Source: Mauremys mutica (lineage: Eukaryota > Chordata > Testudines > Geoemydidae). Taken from it: 64,000 bases of DNA. Each line of letters starts with the position of its first letter. Positions within the stretch are counted from its first letter, which is position 1. The stretch spans positions 29,959,340 to 30,023,339 of the forward strand of contig NC_059077.1 of NCBI RefSeq assembly GCF_020497125.1, written 5' to 3'. A program made the position numbers and the translations under genes. Shown piece by piece: positions 25,495-37,200 of the stretch. The notes beneath the pieces are model-generated. The model was given only the letters and a program-made list of their open reading frames with translations, searched no databases and was not told the origin of the DNA.

Positions 25495-25514
25495 TGTACA
25501 ATATATATTGTACA
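25495..25514. repeat. Perfect 20-bp palindrome
   Basis: TGTACAATAT is followed directly by its exact reverse complement, ATATTGTACA. It lies 22 bp upstream of the start of the solo LTR at 25537. Confidence 0.9.
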
Positions 25515-25536
25515 ATATGGAACACTTCTATCATTC

Positions 25537-26210
25537 TGTGATGGGGTGTTTACCCCACACCAGAAAGGAAGGGTTTAAAAGCAGAATAGGGAGGATGTGG
25601 AGGGAGCAGCCAATCGAAGAGAAGCTGCATGGAGCAACAAATCAGGGCTGAGCAGGCTTACATAAAAGGAGCTATTGGGCCAGAGACAATCAGTTGCTGC
25701 AGGAAGCCCAAAGAGAGAGGACTATGTCCCTAGTGGGCTCCAAGAAGAGCAGTTGCCTGCAGGGACTGGAGGAGCAAGAGGGAGCTCATGGCCTGCTGGG
25801 TCTTGCAGGCTCACGACTCTAAGAAGAAGGTAAAGAAGGTGCGGATCACAGGGATGTGGCCCAGAGAATTGAAGCAGTATTGGCAGAAAAGTTGAGGAGA
25901 GGCAGCAGAAGGCTGCTATCTACAGAGTAGTGGATGGACCCAGGTCCCCCCACCCCTCCACTCACCACTGGGGAAGTTGCTGGACTATAAAACTGGGAGA
26001 TACTTCCCCCCAGAAGGGGGAAAACACAGATGGTGGAGTGGCTGGAGGGCTGAGTTATGAAAAGGATGCTGCAGTTCCTGGGCTCAGACAGGTCTGCAGG
26101 TGGAAAAGGCAGTGGTTGAGGCACCACCAGGACAGGGTGCACTGGCTGAGAGCGCTAATCTGTGAGACAGTCAGCAGGAGGTGCCACTCTGGTGTGTGAA
26201 GTCCATCACA
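25537..26210 (+). mobile_element. Solo LTR-like element (674 bp) with 5-bp target duplication
   Basis: It starts TGTGATGGGGTG and ends GTCCATCACA, giving an 8-bp terminal inverted repeat (TGTGATGG/CCATCACA). CATTC flanks it on both sides (25532-25536 and 26211-26215). This is a clean LTR-type integration footprint. A TATAAAA lies at about 25985. No internal genes lie nearby. The overlapping frames at 25846-26142 (minus) and 25930-26199 (plus) have no viral motif and are shadows. The class is inferred from the ends, since no polyadenylation signal is obvious. Confidence 0.7.
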
Positions 26211-26394
26211 CATTCCTCTTGAGTCATTCTACGTCACATGACAAAGGCAGGAATCCTTCAAAAGAACTTTTTCCTTGCATACATTTCTCCAGCTAATGTA
26301 CAGAAGGAAGGAGAATCCCTTAGCAGCGGGAATGAGATATTGAGGTTGCCTACAATGGCATATGACCCAACCACATCTGCTATTATCAAATATC

Positions 26395-26801
26395 CCCAAT
26401 GGCCAGAGATGGGGCACTGGATGGGGAGAGCTCTGAGTTACTACAGAGATTTTTTTCCCAGGTGTCTGGCTGGTGGGTCTCACCACATGCTCAGGGTTTA
26501 ACTGATTGCCTTAAGGGGTCAGGAAGGAATTTTTCCTCCAGGCCAGAATGGCAGAGAACCTGAGGGGGATTCGCCTTCTTCTGCAGCATGGGGCATGGAT
26601 CACTTGCTGATCTGAACTAGAGTAAATGGTGGATTCTCTTTAAGTCTTTAAATCAAGATTTGAGGACTTCATTAACTCAGCCAGAGGTTATGGGCCTATT
26701 AAAGGAGTGGGTGGGTGAGGTTCCACGACCTGTGATGTGCAGACAGTCAGACTAGATGATCATGATGATCTCTTCTGGCTTTACAGTCTGTGAATCTATG
26801 A
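26395..26801 (+). mobile_element. Older CR1 LINE 3' UTR
   Basis: Motifs in order are GGCCAGAGATGGGGCACTGG, AGGGTTTAACTGATTGCC, GGAAGGAATTTTTCCTCC, AGACTAGATGATCATGATGA and CTTCTGGCTTTACAGTCTG before the terminal GAATCTATGA. It matches in layout the 3' UTR of the old CR1 at 21761-23740. No coding part remains. Confidence 0.75.
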
Positions 26802-28709
26802 GCAGATCTGCCTCGTTCTGAATTCACCTTCACAGAACATGTTCTGCCATACTTCACCTATAAAATCTGAAATTCCACTCTGCTTTGTTAAGCAGACCAA
26901 CCAAAGGAGCCCAAGGCATCATCTAGTCAGTGTGCAGTGACAACGGAATTTTAGGAGATAATTACTTTTTAATTGTTTATCAGAATCCAGTGCACGCATA
27001 CAGAGTACCTTTTTAATCCCTTATAACTCAGCCAATTCAAACTTCGCAATGAGAGGCACATCTACTATTTATGGATTTTGTCTCTGTCAAACCTACTGTC
27101 CCCATTCCACTGAGGTGCTAGAGTGATTTAAAAAAGAGCAGAGTGTTTTAATCTTCAGCTAAAAAAATGCATTTTTTTCATTTCTTCCATTTTTGAAAAC
27201 ACTCAGCCATTTTTCCCCTTTATAAAACTCAGCAAAAATCCACTCTAGACTGAAAGCAGATATGTACCAGATTTCAACCAGAAAGGCAAAATGTTGTGAA
27301 AGTTATGAACAACTGAAATGACCCTTAATACTGGAAATGTTCAGCCAGTCTTAACAATGGGTAGTGCTATTTCCACTGCCTATAACAACATCAGACTCAC
27401 ACTTAACTCTTGATCTTTTTTTTGTCAGTGCACCAATACTATTTTATGGGTATTCTGACTGTATGACTATTTCAAATAGTGCTACAGCAATTTTGTCTTT
27501 ATTGACAATACAACTGTACAAGTCTTAATGCTGATTTAACATGGTATTTGGGGGCAGGTGGTAGGCTAAGGCGGGGAGGGGAGGCATGACTTTTATCCAT
27601 AATGTGATGGAAGAGACTAGTAAATAAAGCCTTTTGTGCACGATTTATCAGTGATGTAAAAATCTGTAGATCTGTACACCCTGTATGAGGAAATAAGGAA
27701 AGAATATTTTGTTTAGCAGTTCCAGAACATCTGTTTTTAAAGGAATTAGGATTGTGAATTACAGCTGAAGATAATAAAGATCTACTGCCCTCGGGAGCTT
27801 GCATGAGAATTTATTAGAACAGGAGAATTCATTCCTTGTCAATTGCTTATGGCAAATATTCCCTTAAGAAACATGTTTTTTATTTGAAAGCAATCAAATC
27901 CAACCACGTTTTCGAGCTAACTGACTAAATGTTTTCTGTTTTGATTTCTACTGAATAGGCCAGTAGGAGAATTAGTCCGTCTCTTTGTACCAGACCTACA
28001 GATAAACTGCTTTTGACACACTTCCAGTTGTTATCTCTTCTATTTACTCTGGAATGATAGGACAACATCAGTAGCCCAAATCTTTACACATCTAGATGAC
28101 AAATTGAATGTCAATCCTCATAAGATTTAAGGGGGCCACAATTTGTGTGGACTTACATGTTGGCAATACCACTGACTGTAACGGGGTTCCACTATGTGAA
28201 AGTCAGCAAAGAATGTGTAGCCCAAATACTTTTAATTCTATACTATAGAATATAGATAACACTGCGGTCTTCAAGAGGAATTCTACTTTTAGAGGCACGT
28301 TGTAAGGCTGGAGAAGTACGGTGGAATATAATGAGTACGCATGGAGATTCAGACATTCACAGCAAGGTTTTCTTTGCAGGGGTCACAATAATATTTCTGT
28401 TCACTAGTCCTCATGATTATTTCATAATACTTGCCTGTTTCTGTCTGTGTCAAGAGCATTGTTAAGCTGTATAAACATGCCTGAATTTGTCCCTGCAGAA
28501 GGCGAGGACTGCTTATGGCAGGTACATTTATTCCAAAGCAATTCTCACTCAGAAACGGCTATCTTAAAATTTTCCATGTTCAGTAAGACCTGTAAGAACT
28601 AGAGACAGATTTAACTTGAGCAACCAGCTTCTATCAGCTAAAGTTCTAAGATTTGTGTTTGAGCATCAAAGTAACTTGCTCCCTTCACAGTTCAAACAGG
28701 CATTATTTC
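26802..28709. other. No gene seen
   Basis: About 1.9 kb of AT-rich sequence. The 101-codon minus frame at 27499-27804 has no recognisable domain. Nothing repetitive was identified with confidence. Confidence 0.4.
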
Positions 28710-28790
28710 AGGGAAGTTTGTGGCCTGTGTTATGCAGAAGGTCAGACAAGATGATCAAGTGGTCCTGTCTGGCCTTAGAATCTATGAATC
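28710..28790 (+). mobile_element. CR1 LINE 3' tail, short
   Basis: GTGGCCTGTGTTATGCAGAA, GGTCAGACAAGATGATCAAG, TCTGGCCTTAGAATCTATGA: the last 80 bp of an older CR1 type, ending with the octamer-like ATCTATGA. Confidence 0.7.
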
Positions 28791-28949
28791 ACCTCTCATT
28801 CCTGTCTTTAGCATTTGTGTGCCTATCCCCACTCCCCCAAGTACTGCAGTGACTGGATGAGTCATAATACTGAGGATTACAAATAAATAAACAAAACCAA
28901 AAAAAAACAAGTGTTTTGGAAGGGATATAAACCCTCATGTTTCAGGGTG

Positions 28950-29095
28950 TAAGCCAGCCTCTAATGAATGGGGGTTAGGAGTAAAAACTTTCCCTGTGGG
29001 CAGATTATTCCATAACTGGCTACACCAAGGTTTCTTGCATCTTCCTCTGAAGTGTCTGATATTGGCCACTGTCAGAGATGGATCACTGTTATGGT
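28950..29095 (+). mobile_element. CR1 LINE 3' UTR fragment
   Basis: CTTCCTCTGAAGTGTCTGAT followed by TTGGCCACTGTCAGAGATGG matches the CCTCTGAAGCAyCTGGyAyTGGCCACTGT core of CR1 3' UTRs seen also at 35065-35257 and 60730-60873. Both ends are degraded. Confidence 0.5.
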
Positions 29096-29870
29096 CAAAT
29101 GTGGCAATATGACCCATTCTTTATGAGAAATGGATGCCGAGTAGTAACACTTTAATGTTAAATTATATCAGGAAAGGAGTATTCTTGTTTATGCTACACT
29201 AAGTTTCTATGCTTCTTGTGCAAAATCAGTCTTGTCTCCAGCATATGGCCTCAGGAAATGATAGAAACCATCTTGCTGGTTTGACAAGTGTTGTATCATC
29301 TTCCCCCAAACATATAGTGGCCCATGATTTTCAATTAACTTTTAGCCTTTTAAAAACAACATGCATCTGTTATGATTCACACATGAGCTGCACCTATGAT
29401 TTCTCTTCCAGTGTCTCTGAGGGCAGGTCTTTCAAGTGCTACACCTAAACCTGCAGCTCACTCAGACTGGAACCCTATAGTTCATCTAACTTTTAGACTG
29501 GGGCACCAGGTTACTGAATCCCATGTTCTACCAATCATATTATTCCAGCAAGGCAAATGGTGTTCAGGCCCTGCTATACACGTCTCTCCTGGAGCTGTGA
29601 CTGGCTGATAAATGCAGTCACTTAGGACAGCTTTTTAGAAACCAAGTATGATTCATTTGATCATAGGAACTTAATAAGCAGAGAGAAAGGGGTTAAAATG
29701 ACAAAAGCCTACATGCATATTGTCTTACTTAACCTTAGCCCTTCATTGCCAGTTTAAGCAAGTTCTGCTCAGCCCAGTCACCCCCAACCAATAGACTGGA
29801 TGAGATTGGTTAACTCTTAAACATCGTAACACACTAGTCAGTATCTCCTCCCTCCCTCAACACACAGGCT
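29096..29870. other. No gene seen
   Basis: No recognisable feature; short plus-strand frames at 29209-29448 and 29396-29608 have no domain. Confidence 0.4.
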
Positions 29871-30048
29871 GGGGGGAGGGATAGTTCAGTGGTTTGAGCA
29901 TTGGCCTGCTAAACCCAGGGTTATGAGCTCAATCTTTGAGAGGGCCATTTGGGGAACTGGGGTAAAACACTGGGGATTGGTCCTGCTTTGAGCAGGGGTT
30001 TAGACTAGATGACCTCCTGAGGTCCCTTCCAACCCTAATGTTCTATTT
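29871..30048 (+). mobile_element. tRNA-derived SINE (turtle Cry-I type) with CR1-like tail
   Basis: The head GGGATAGTTCAGTGGTTTGA contains an RNA polymerase III A box (TAGTTCAGTGG at 29882), and a decayed B box lies near 29932 (TATGAGCTCAATC). The tail GGTCCTGCTTTGAGCAGG, GACCTCCTGAGGTCCCTTCC and ATGTTCTAT is nearly the same as the 3' end of the CR1 copy at 6585-6750. Sharing a 3' end with a LINE is how such SINEs borrow the LINE enzyme. Cry-I SINEs are known from cryptodire turtles, which supports the organism call. It is non-coding. Confidence 0.85.
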
Positions 30049-31984
30049 ATCTGTTCCTTTGTTCAGAGTTCCCACCTGAAGATCCCTTGGGGTTTTGAAC
30101 AGGACACATGAACTTGACCTGACTGTTTTCTGAGTATTTCCAGCAGGTTTTAGTAGTACTCTTCACACAATGGATTCCTGGTGTTGTCTTTCTGAGCATC
30201 AGACAATTGATTATGTCTACAGCCATTGTTTTTTAGTTCCTCCAGAATTCAGCCCTTAACTACCTTTTAGCCAGTAATACCATAATCACCCAAGCCCACA
30301 GATACATAGAAATGGGTATAGATATAACTTTCATAAAATTTAATACATAATTCCCACATTCTTCACCATATCTTTGTGTTTGTTATGGTTAAAGTAAGGC
30401 CATCTGTATAGTGTGGATATTTGTACAGATTAGCAGAGAACCATATAGAACGGTGGCAAACCTACAGTAATGGAGATTCCACAGAAGAAGAGCTGTATAA
30501 TGTGGATTTTACCCTCTAAATTACATGAAACCAGTGTTCAGGAACTGAAAATCTTCTGGGCTGGTTAAGTGATAGATTTACGGTCCAAGGACTTGTTTCT
30601 CGATCTGGTAGATCTCAAGATACCAGACCTAAAATTTAAACACATGTAGAATTTTGATTTTAAAGATGCCTAAAATTAATATTTTTTTTCTTTTCACTAT
30701 GAGGTCCATATGGATGCACTACTGGTATTATGCAGTCTGGCCTTACAGAGAGAAGGGTGTGACATATATAATACCAGGAAATATTTTAAAAACGCTCTAA
30801 GAGCCCTATCTTATAAGGTGTTGAGTGTCCTCAATGCAATCAGGCATAGAATGTGTGCTACATTCTATAGAGCTACTTACATACCACATGGCAAGATTGA
30901 GCCACCTGGAAGAAAATTCATTGCATTTAGGACAAAATTTGTTTATTAAAAGGTGGCATGGCAGATATGTACTGTACTATGGTAATAGGAGAAGTTAATT
31001 AAAGTTAAGCATCTGCCACATAACATTTAAAGTTCCAGGAAGACATTTACTGTGAATCTGATTATACTGATATAATGCATTTAAATCCTTGAAGCAATTC
31101 AAATGCAAAGAAAAATATTCAACATAAATATGAGATGTTTATTATTACACATAATGCGGCTGTTGTGTGTGGTTTAGAAATGAAATAAAGCCTGCAGTGC
31201 TGTATACCCTGTATGCAAAATGATTACAAATAATGTTATATCATTTCCTTTTTGCAGGTCCAGTGCATCTGCTCTTAGGGAATCAGTAGCATGCATTAGA
31301 ATTGTAGATAGTGAAGATTTACTGCCCCCAGCTGTTGTGTATACCGATTTATTTGATTAGGAGGATCACTTCTTTTTTATTTGCCTGAAGCAACATATCC
31401 CTCAAGAACTCATTTCTTTTTTCTGTCAAAGAAATCAGAGTCTGGACTTTTATCTTAGGTGTCTAAAGCCTTTCACTTTGTTTTAGGATGTACGGTGTAT
31501 AAAAGATATCACTGCAAGTGCTGGAAATAATTAAAGATCATGTCCATCAAAATCAGTACAATATTCTTTGAAGAATCTAACCAGGGACCCAAAAAATGAA
31601 CTAAATCATAATCAAGACAGTTTGTTTCTGTTTAATTAGGGATAGGAAAACTCAATTTGATTAATATCTAATTCACCTAAGTGTTGTGGGTTTGAAAGTT
31701 CCAATTGGACCAGAATGGTGTTTGTTTTTCTGTACACTTAAAGAAAGACTGAAAACGGGAACACACAAAAGACAGAAAGGAAAAAGGTACAGACCAGAAG
31801 AAAGGGGCGGGGGAAAGAGAGAGTATGATAAAAGCACAGAAAGGAGGGTAGAGAAAAACACTAAAGAAAAATGAAATGCAGTCTATAAACTGGAAGGAGT
31901 TTGTTTTTGATGTCCTAGATGTTTGGGATGGGTTGGGCAGATATGTGTGTCACCTCTGTACTCTGTCAGTTACAGAATGGTGTT
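30049..31984. other. No gene seen
   Basis: About 1.9 kb of AT-rich sequence with short chance frames only (30710-30949, 31673-31861, 31686-31874). Confidence 0.4.
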
Positions 31985-33640
31985 TAACTCAAACTGTGGA
32001 GACCTGGGGCTAGATCCACAAAAGGGACTTAGAGTCATCACTGCAATGCCTAACATTTAGGTGGCCTGCCACCTAATGGAATCCTCAGTCCTGATTTAGG
32101 CACCTATGGTCCCTATACAATGCACAGCGAGAGAGAGGCACTGAAGGGTTGGATCCATATAATCCAGCATACAGAGTGGGGAGCCGCCTAAGCTAGCCAA
32201 TAGGAAATGCTGTAGGACAAAGGGACAGAGGTGCCTATTTGCAGGCCAGAGGGAAGCATCTCCTTCTGCTCGGGATTCACAGCTGTGAACTCTCTCCTGG
32301 AGTTATCACAACAAATGAGAAGGTGGTGTCCTCCCTTATACTCTTCTGTTAAAGCTGTTCTACCATGTTAAATAGTCACTGGGGCAAACACGGAATGAGA
32401 AGAACTCTATAGCCCAATGGTTATGGCACTCACCTGGGAGGTGGGAAATCCAGATGCTAGTCCCCCTGCTTAAATGACTATTCAATGATTTCTACACAGT
32501 GGAATAGCTTCAACAGGAGAGACTAAGGCATACCCCATATCTCAGTGATTAGGGCACTTTCTGGGGAGGTGAGGCTAGATTCAAGTTGTTGATACCTATG
32601 AGGTAGAAGGGAAGTCGATTTACACCATGGCTACCTGTCCTGTCTAACATCACTCCCCCGTCGACACGCTGAACTGCTGCAACATTCCACAAAGCTCAGT
32701 GAATCCAGGAAAACAGATGTCTTCCTATTCATCAAGACCTTGACAATGCCCTCCCCCATGTCCCCCCCCCCAGCAACGTCTTAAGTCCCGCAAGCCTTTC
32801 TGAGAACATTCGTTTAGCCTCATGCAATCAGGCTATGATCAGAAGGAGACTTGGAAAGATTGGACTAAACAAGACTTAAAAAATAAGCACCTTATGCCAG
32901 ATCCCACACAGAAGGTTCCTGGGTTTGACCTTCCACCTTGGTCCTCTTGATCAACTCTGAACCAAATTCAAACCAACCATGGTAGATGCGGATATCTAAT
33001 GCACAACTAGAAAATTAAGGACTCCCTGGTGTGCGCGTGTGGTTCCCCACGACAGACCATCGAACATATCACTACCTACTGCCCAATTTATAAATATGAA
33101 GGAGGCATTACTGCAATAAATTCTGCTACTCCTGATGTAGCCATTTGGCTTGATCATTCAGGTTAAATTGCGGTTGTTGCTCTACACCAGTCATACGAAA
33201 GAAGAAAGTAGATGGGAAAACTGAATCTGGGTCTCCCACATCCTGGGTGAGTGCTTTAACAACTAGGCTAAAGATTATAAGGGCCACCATACCTCCTCAT
33301 TTGATGGTGTTTTGTTAGGGTCCAATCCGGCAGATGGCTTCTGAAAAATTCGACCAGATCAAGCCCTGGAGGTCTGATAGGTGGGGGAACCCTTAGTCTG
33401 AGGATCCCACTGAGACTTAGGCATGAGCTAGACAGCTGAGGTAGCTGTGCATGTTCTGGTAGATGTGTAGGCACCTAGAGGACTTTACCAGTGGAAACTT
33501 AAGAATCCACTGGGTTAGAGGGTAGCTGAGTGGGATGGGGAGGGGATCTAAATTCGGACCTAGGCATTTGAACTGTCAGTTAGGTTCCTAAATCCTTCTG
33601 TGGGCCCAGCCATTATGCTTTTAGCTCTGGAGATCCCTGG
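31985..33640. mobile_element. Fold-back (long inverted repeat) element with tRNA-like segments
   Basis: The left end CTGGGGCTAGATCCACAAAA...GGGACTTAG and the right end (reverse complement CTGGGCCCACAGAAGGATTT) are inverted and similar. Inside, a tRNA-like unit occurs at 32403-32465 (TATAGCCCAATGGTTATGGC, then CTCACCTGGGAGG). A second tandem copy lies at 32540-32600 (CTCAGTGATTAGGGCACT), and an inverted copy at 33210-33275 (GTGAGTGCTTTAACAACTAG). This gives long, imperfect inverted arms around a core at 32640-33180 that holds a LINE fragment. The mechanism of mobility is unknown to me. Extents are approximate. Confidence 0.5.
32640..33180 (+). mobile_element. LINE ORF2 C-terminal remnant with zinc knuckle
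   Basis: The plus strand at about 32979-33165 encodes GRCGYLMH, then after a stop KDSLVCACGSPRQTIEHITT and YCPIYKYEGGI. The CxC-x8-H-x4-C pattern (CAC...H...C) is the zinc knuckle found at the C-terminus of several non-LTR retrotransposon proteins, where it helps bind nucleic acid. The stop before KIKD and another at 33166 show it is dead. The upstream part (32640-32970) holds a degraded continuation. It lies between the inverted arms of the fold-back element. LINE clade not determined. Confidence 0.6.
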
Positions 33641-34714
33641 TTCAGTCATTGGTGTGTGGGCCAACATGGAGGCCATCACAATAGCATAGGACTTCCTTTC
33701 AGTTAGGTTGGGAGTTTTTTAGTAGCAACATACAACAAACAAATATGGAAGTGACTGTCACTTACCCTAACTCCTTTGCTCATGCTCTTCATGGTCTGAC
33801 AAGCTAAACATGCGAGTGATATTGTCATGGGAAGAGACATTTACCATTTAGCCTAATTTTCTGGGGCCCCTCCCCTTACACACATACACAGTCCACTTGG
33901 ACATGCACAGCATTAAATGTATATGCAATACCATATTCAGTTTTCCAACACTAACACATCCTTGTATATGTGTTGGAATTTTCACCTGCATAAACCATTT
34001 ATTCAAATAGAATTTGAACATACTGGGCCAGATCTTCAGCTGGTGCAAACTGACTTTGACTTTGATGGAGCTAAGCCAGTGTACATCAGCTCGGATCTGT
34101 CTTAACATGCAATTGAAAATTCCAATATTCGTGAATGCAAAGGCTAAAATCTATTACCTGCACTTATAACAGTGGGGCATTGAAAATCAAGTCCATAATC
34201 ATACAATGTACTGATTATTTCTTTAAATAAGATTTGAAAGACAGGTCTATAGCTAGCTGGATTGGTGAGTGGATTTATAAAAGCTAATGTCAATTGTAAA
34301 TAGGAGAGAATCTATGTATACATTTTTCAGTTGGCAGTTTGTGTGTAAATGAAGCGATTATTCATACAATAAAAAGGGAATGAGTAGAAAATTGGTTGGG
34401 AAAGTAAAGGACTCAATGTGCAGATTGTCTCCAATCTACCATTTGATTTAAATTGATCATTTTTCATCTAGCTTTGTTATGCTCAGAATAAATGCCTCAC
34501 TTGTGGAGTTTGCCACCGGTACTGATTGTTTGTTCAATATACAGGCTATTTTCCATAGCTTAATTTACAGAGATTTTCCACTCATTTTTAAATGAATGCA
34601 GTTCACAATTCCCTCCTCTTCAGTAAAACTCTGCGAGTTAAGGGGGAATATCATCCAGACAGTGAAGGTGTCTGTCCTTCCCTTTGGAGGTATATCCAAT
34701 CTGTGCATGTGTCT
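33641..34714. other. No gene seen; one short repeat fragment
   Basis: A fragment at 34024-34105 (GGGCCAGATCTTCAGCTGGT, TTTGATGGAGCTAAGCCAGT) is an inverted relative of the short repeats at 9030-9362. The overlapping frames 33848-34108 and 33917-34105 fall on it and are not genes. Confidence 0.4.
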
Positions 34715-34990
34715 ATGGCTATGTCTACACCACTGGTGATGTCAGTAGGCTATGCATAGCTACTTGCCGCAGTGAAATGCAGGCTGCATCTATGCTGTGG
34801 TGTTTAGCTACATTTGTGAGAGAGAAGCAGCAGAGCGCCAGAGATTTTCCTCACTCTTCCCTCTGCCAGAGCCTTTCTCCAGCAGCGGGGAGACAGTGGG
34901 ACACTACACTGCTAAAAATAGCAGTGTGCTCAGGGGCAGCACTGCTTGGGTGTGTGGAGAGGTATGTAGGGCACATGCCCACTGGATTCA
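34715..34990. repeat. Probable hAT-like MITE
   Basis: The left edge GGCTATGTCTACACCACTGG has the GTCTACAC motif seen at the ends of the other MITEs in this window. The right edge is unclear (about AGGTATGTAGGGCACATGCC). The 108-codon frame at 34684-35010 spans it and has no domain. Confidence 0.4.
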
Positions 34991-35064
34991 GGAGTGTCTT
35001 TACTGACTGAAGCAGCAACTCGCCTTCCACACAGGTATTTTTTCTATGCTGGGGGCCATGTAGT

Positions 35065-35257
35065 ATATGTATGGGCAGGGATGGTGTCCCTAGCCTCTGT
35101 TCACAAGAGGCTGGGAATGGGTGACAAGGGATGGATCACTTGATGATTAACTGTTCTGCTCATTCCCTCTGAAGCACCTGGCATTGGCCACTGTTGGAGG
35201 ACAGGCTGCTGGGCTTGATGGACCTTTGGGCTGAACCAATATGGCCGTTCTTATGTA
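35065..35257 (+). mobile_element. CR1 LINE 3' UTR
   Basis: GGCAGGGATGGTGTCCCTAG, CCTCTGTTCACAAGAGGCTG, CCTCTGAAGCACCTGGCATT, GATGGACCTTTGGGCTGA and the end ATGGCCGTTCTTATGT are in the normal CR1 order. Same tail type as the copy ending at 50774. Truncated before the ORF2 end. Confidence 0.85.
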
Positions 35258-36089
35258 CACACCGTCACAAGGTGTGTGCAGTATAGAGGTACCTGCTAAG
35301 TTCCATCTCCAGGGTAAGGACAAAACCCTGAGAGGGGCTGAGTACTTGCTGAACTCCCACAATCCCCACTGAAATCAATAGGAGCTGTGGATTCTCAGCA
35401 CATCTCCGGATTTGGCCATAAGTAGCAGAGCTGTTATTTTAACTCACTGGGCAGAGCCCTTTGTGTTTGAACTCTATGTTCATTCTATTCCCTGCAACAC
35501 CTGCAAGCAGTCAGTGGAAAACCATGGATCTGCATCCAGCCAAAGAGTCTTAAACTCTAAGCTGGCTTCCCATTTTCTGCTATTTGGGAGGTCCAAAATA
35601 GGAGCATTTTGAGAAAAAAATCATCATCCTGAATTTGTTGTTTTGCTGAACTAAAGCATGGGATGGTGAGGGAGAAAGTAATGTGTATGACAATTACAAG
35701 CAAGGATAAATTCTTCAGGGGCTGCTCCCATTTATTGAGAAAAAAGGCCCCAGTAGTTAGACCAAAGCAAATTCTCAGACAAATCCAGCAAATGGGGGAA
35801 AAAATTAAACCAACCATTTAATCTATATCCCACCCACAAGGAAAGCAAAACTGTTAAATTCTTTCCTGCACCTGCTGGGACAGAGATCCCTTGACAAACA
35901 TCATGTTGTCTTTAGTTCCCCTGACGCTCTCTTATACTAGAGTTACCAACCATAACATTTTTAAAATCTTGACTTAGAAAAGAATTACCTTGTGATGATG
36001 ATAAAAATTGAAGAGTATTCTCATCCCTGTGCCACAAACTATATGCTTGAAATAGACTAGCTGAACATTTCTAGTGCTGTTTTCTTTAA
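35258..36089. other. No gene seen; one short repeat fragment
   Basis: Near 35340-35405 the motif CACTGAAATCAATAGGAGCT with TCTCAGCACATCTCCGGATT is a short dispersed repeat. Relatives lie near 56755-56815 and 62825-62935. No exon is supported. Confidence 0.4.
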
Positions 36090-36290
36090 ATTATGACCTC
36101 ATTCACTAACTCTTCCCATCAGATTGCAAAGCAGGTCACTATCATTATTCCCATGTTATAGATGAGGAAACTGAGTCATAGGGAGGAAAAGCAACTTGCC
36201 AAAGGTCATCTAGCAAGTAAGGGGGTGAATTGGGACTAGAACCTAGATCTCCTCTGTTTTACCCCAGTGCTGTATCTGGTTGGCCATTCC
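36090..36290 (-). mobile_element. MIR SINE remnant
   Basis: The plus strand shows the reverse complement of the MIR core: ATTCCCATGTTATAGATGAG, GAAACTGAGTCATAGGGAGG, AACTTGCCAAAGGTCATCTA, GGGACTAGAACCTAGATCTC. MIRs are tRNA-derived CORE-SINEs mobilised long ago by L2, present across amniotes. Confidence 0.8.
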
Positions 36291-37004
36291 ATCTTCCTTA
36301 TAACCAAAAGGTACCATATCCCAAAACACCTTCCAGTATGTGCTTTATCTAAGTGAGAATGCTAGCCAGAGACTTCCTAATTTTGAGGGTACTAATCATT
36401 ATCCCTCACAGAGAGGCTCCCAGTCAGCCTGCTTGTTAAGTCACTGTTAACTTTTCCCCATTTTATATTCACCTGCTTAACTATCTGTAAGGCTACTTTC
36501 AAAGAGAGATTTAAAACAGTACAACCCCCTCCCCCAAATTTCCATAGTTGTTGAACATGTACTAGATTTGGGTACAAATAGATCTGACTACATGTTTTAT
36601 GAATCAGGCTGCTCAGACCAATCCAAGGTTGAGTTGCATATGCTGAGGCAAAAGGAAGGAAAGCCTGTTGTATTACCCCTGCCTCTGCTGACATCATTAC
36701 CAGAAAGTTATTGACAAACTGAAGAGAGTTCACAAAGAGCACAAATTGTTTCAGGGCATAAGAGATTGATTTTTAAGGAAAGATTAAAAGAGCAAATATG
36801 TGTAGCTTGGCTAAGCAATGACTAAGGGGGCTGCCATAGTAATTTACAAATATCTGATGGACTTAAACAACAATGAAAAAGAACATTTCCTGATATTGAC
36901 ATCTATTCATTTATGGAACATTTAAAAAAAAATAGATGAAACACTAGTTAATGTACATGACACAACAGTCCAGCACTGGCAGGGAGAGGAACTAACTGGC
37001 CTAA
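36291..37004. other. No gene seen
   Basis: The 116-codon minus frame at 36392-36742 has no recognisable domain or splice context. Nothing else found. Confidence 0.4.
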
Positions 37005-37200
37005 GAAGATGAGAGGTGGTGTGGTCTGATGCATAGGGCACAGGATTGAGAGCCGGGCGATCTTGGGTTTATTCCCAACTCTGCCTTTGACTTGCTGTGT
37101 GGCCTGGGGTAAGTCACTTAAACTTTCAGCACCTCAATAGCCCCAACTGCAAAATGGGGTTAACAGTGTTTACCTATTTTTGTAAAGCATGTTAAAAAAA
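37005..37200 (+). mobile_element. MIR SINE remnant
   Basis: Direct-orientation MIR: a tRNA-like head (GGTGTGGTCTGATGCATAGG, B box near TTGGGTTTATTCCC), then CTGTGTGGCCTGGGGTAAGT, CACTTAAACTTTCAGCACCTC and CTGCAAAATGGGGTTAACAG. Confidence 0.8.

Noticed and set aside
36392..36742. 116-codon minus-strand frame
   Set aside because: No known domain or repeat content, and no codon or splice evidence; this length is expected by chance in 64 kb on six frames.
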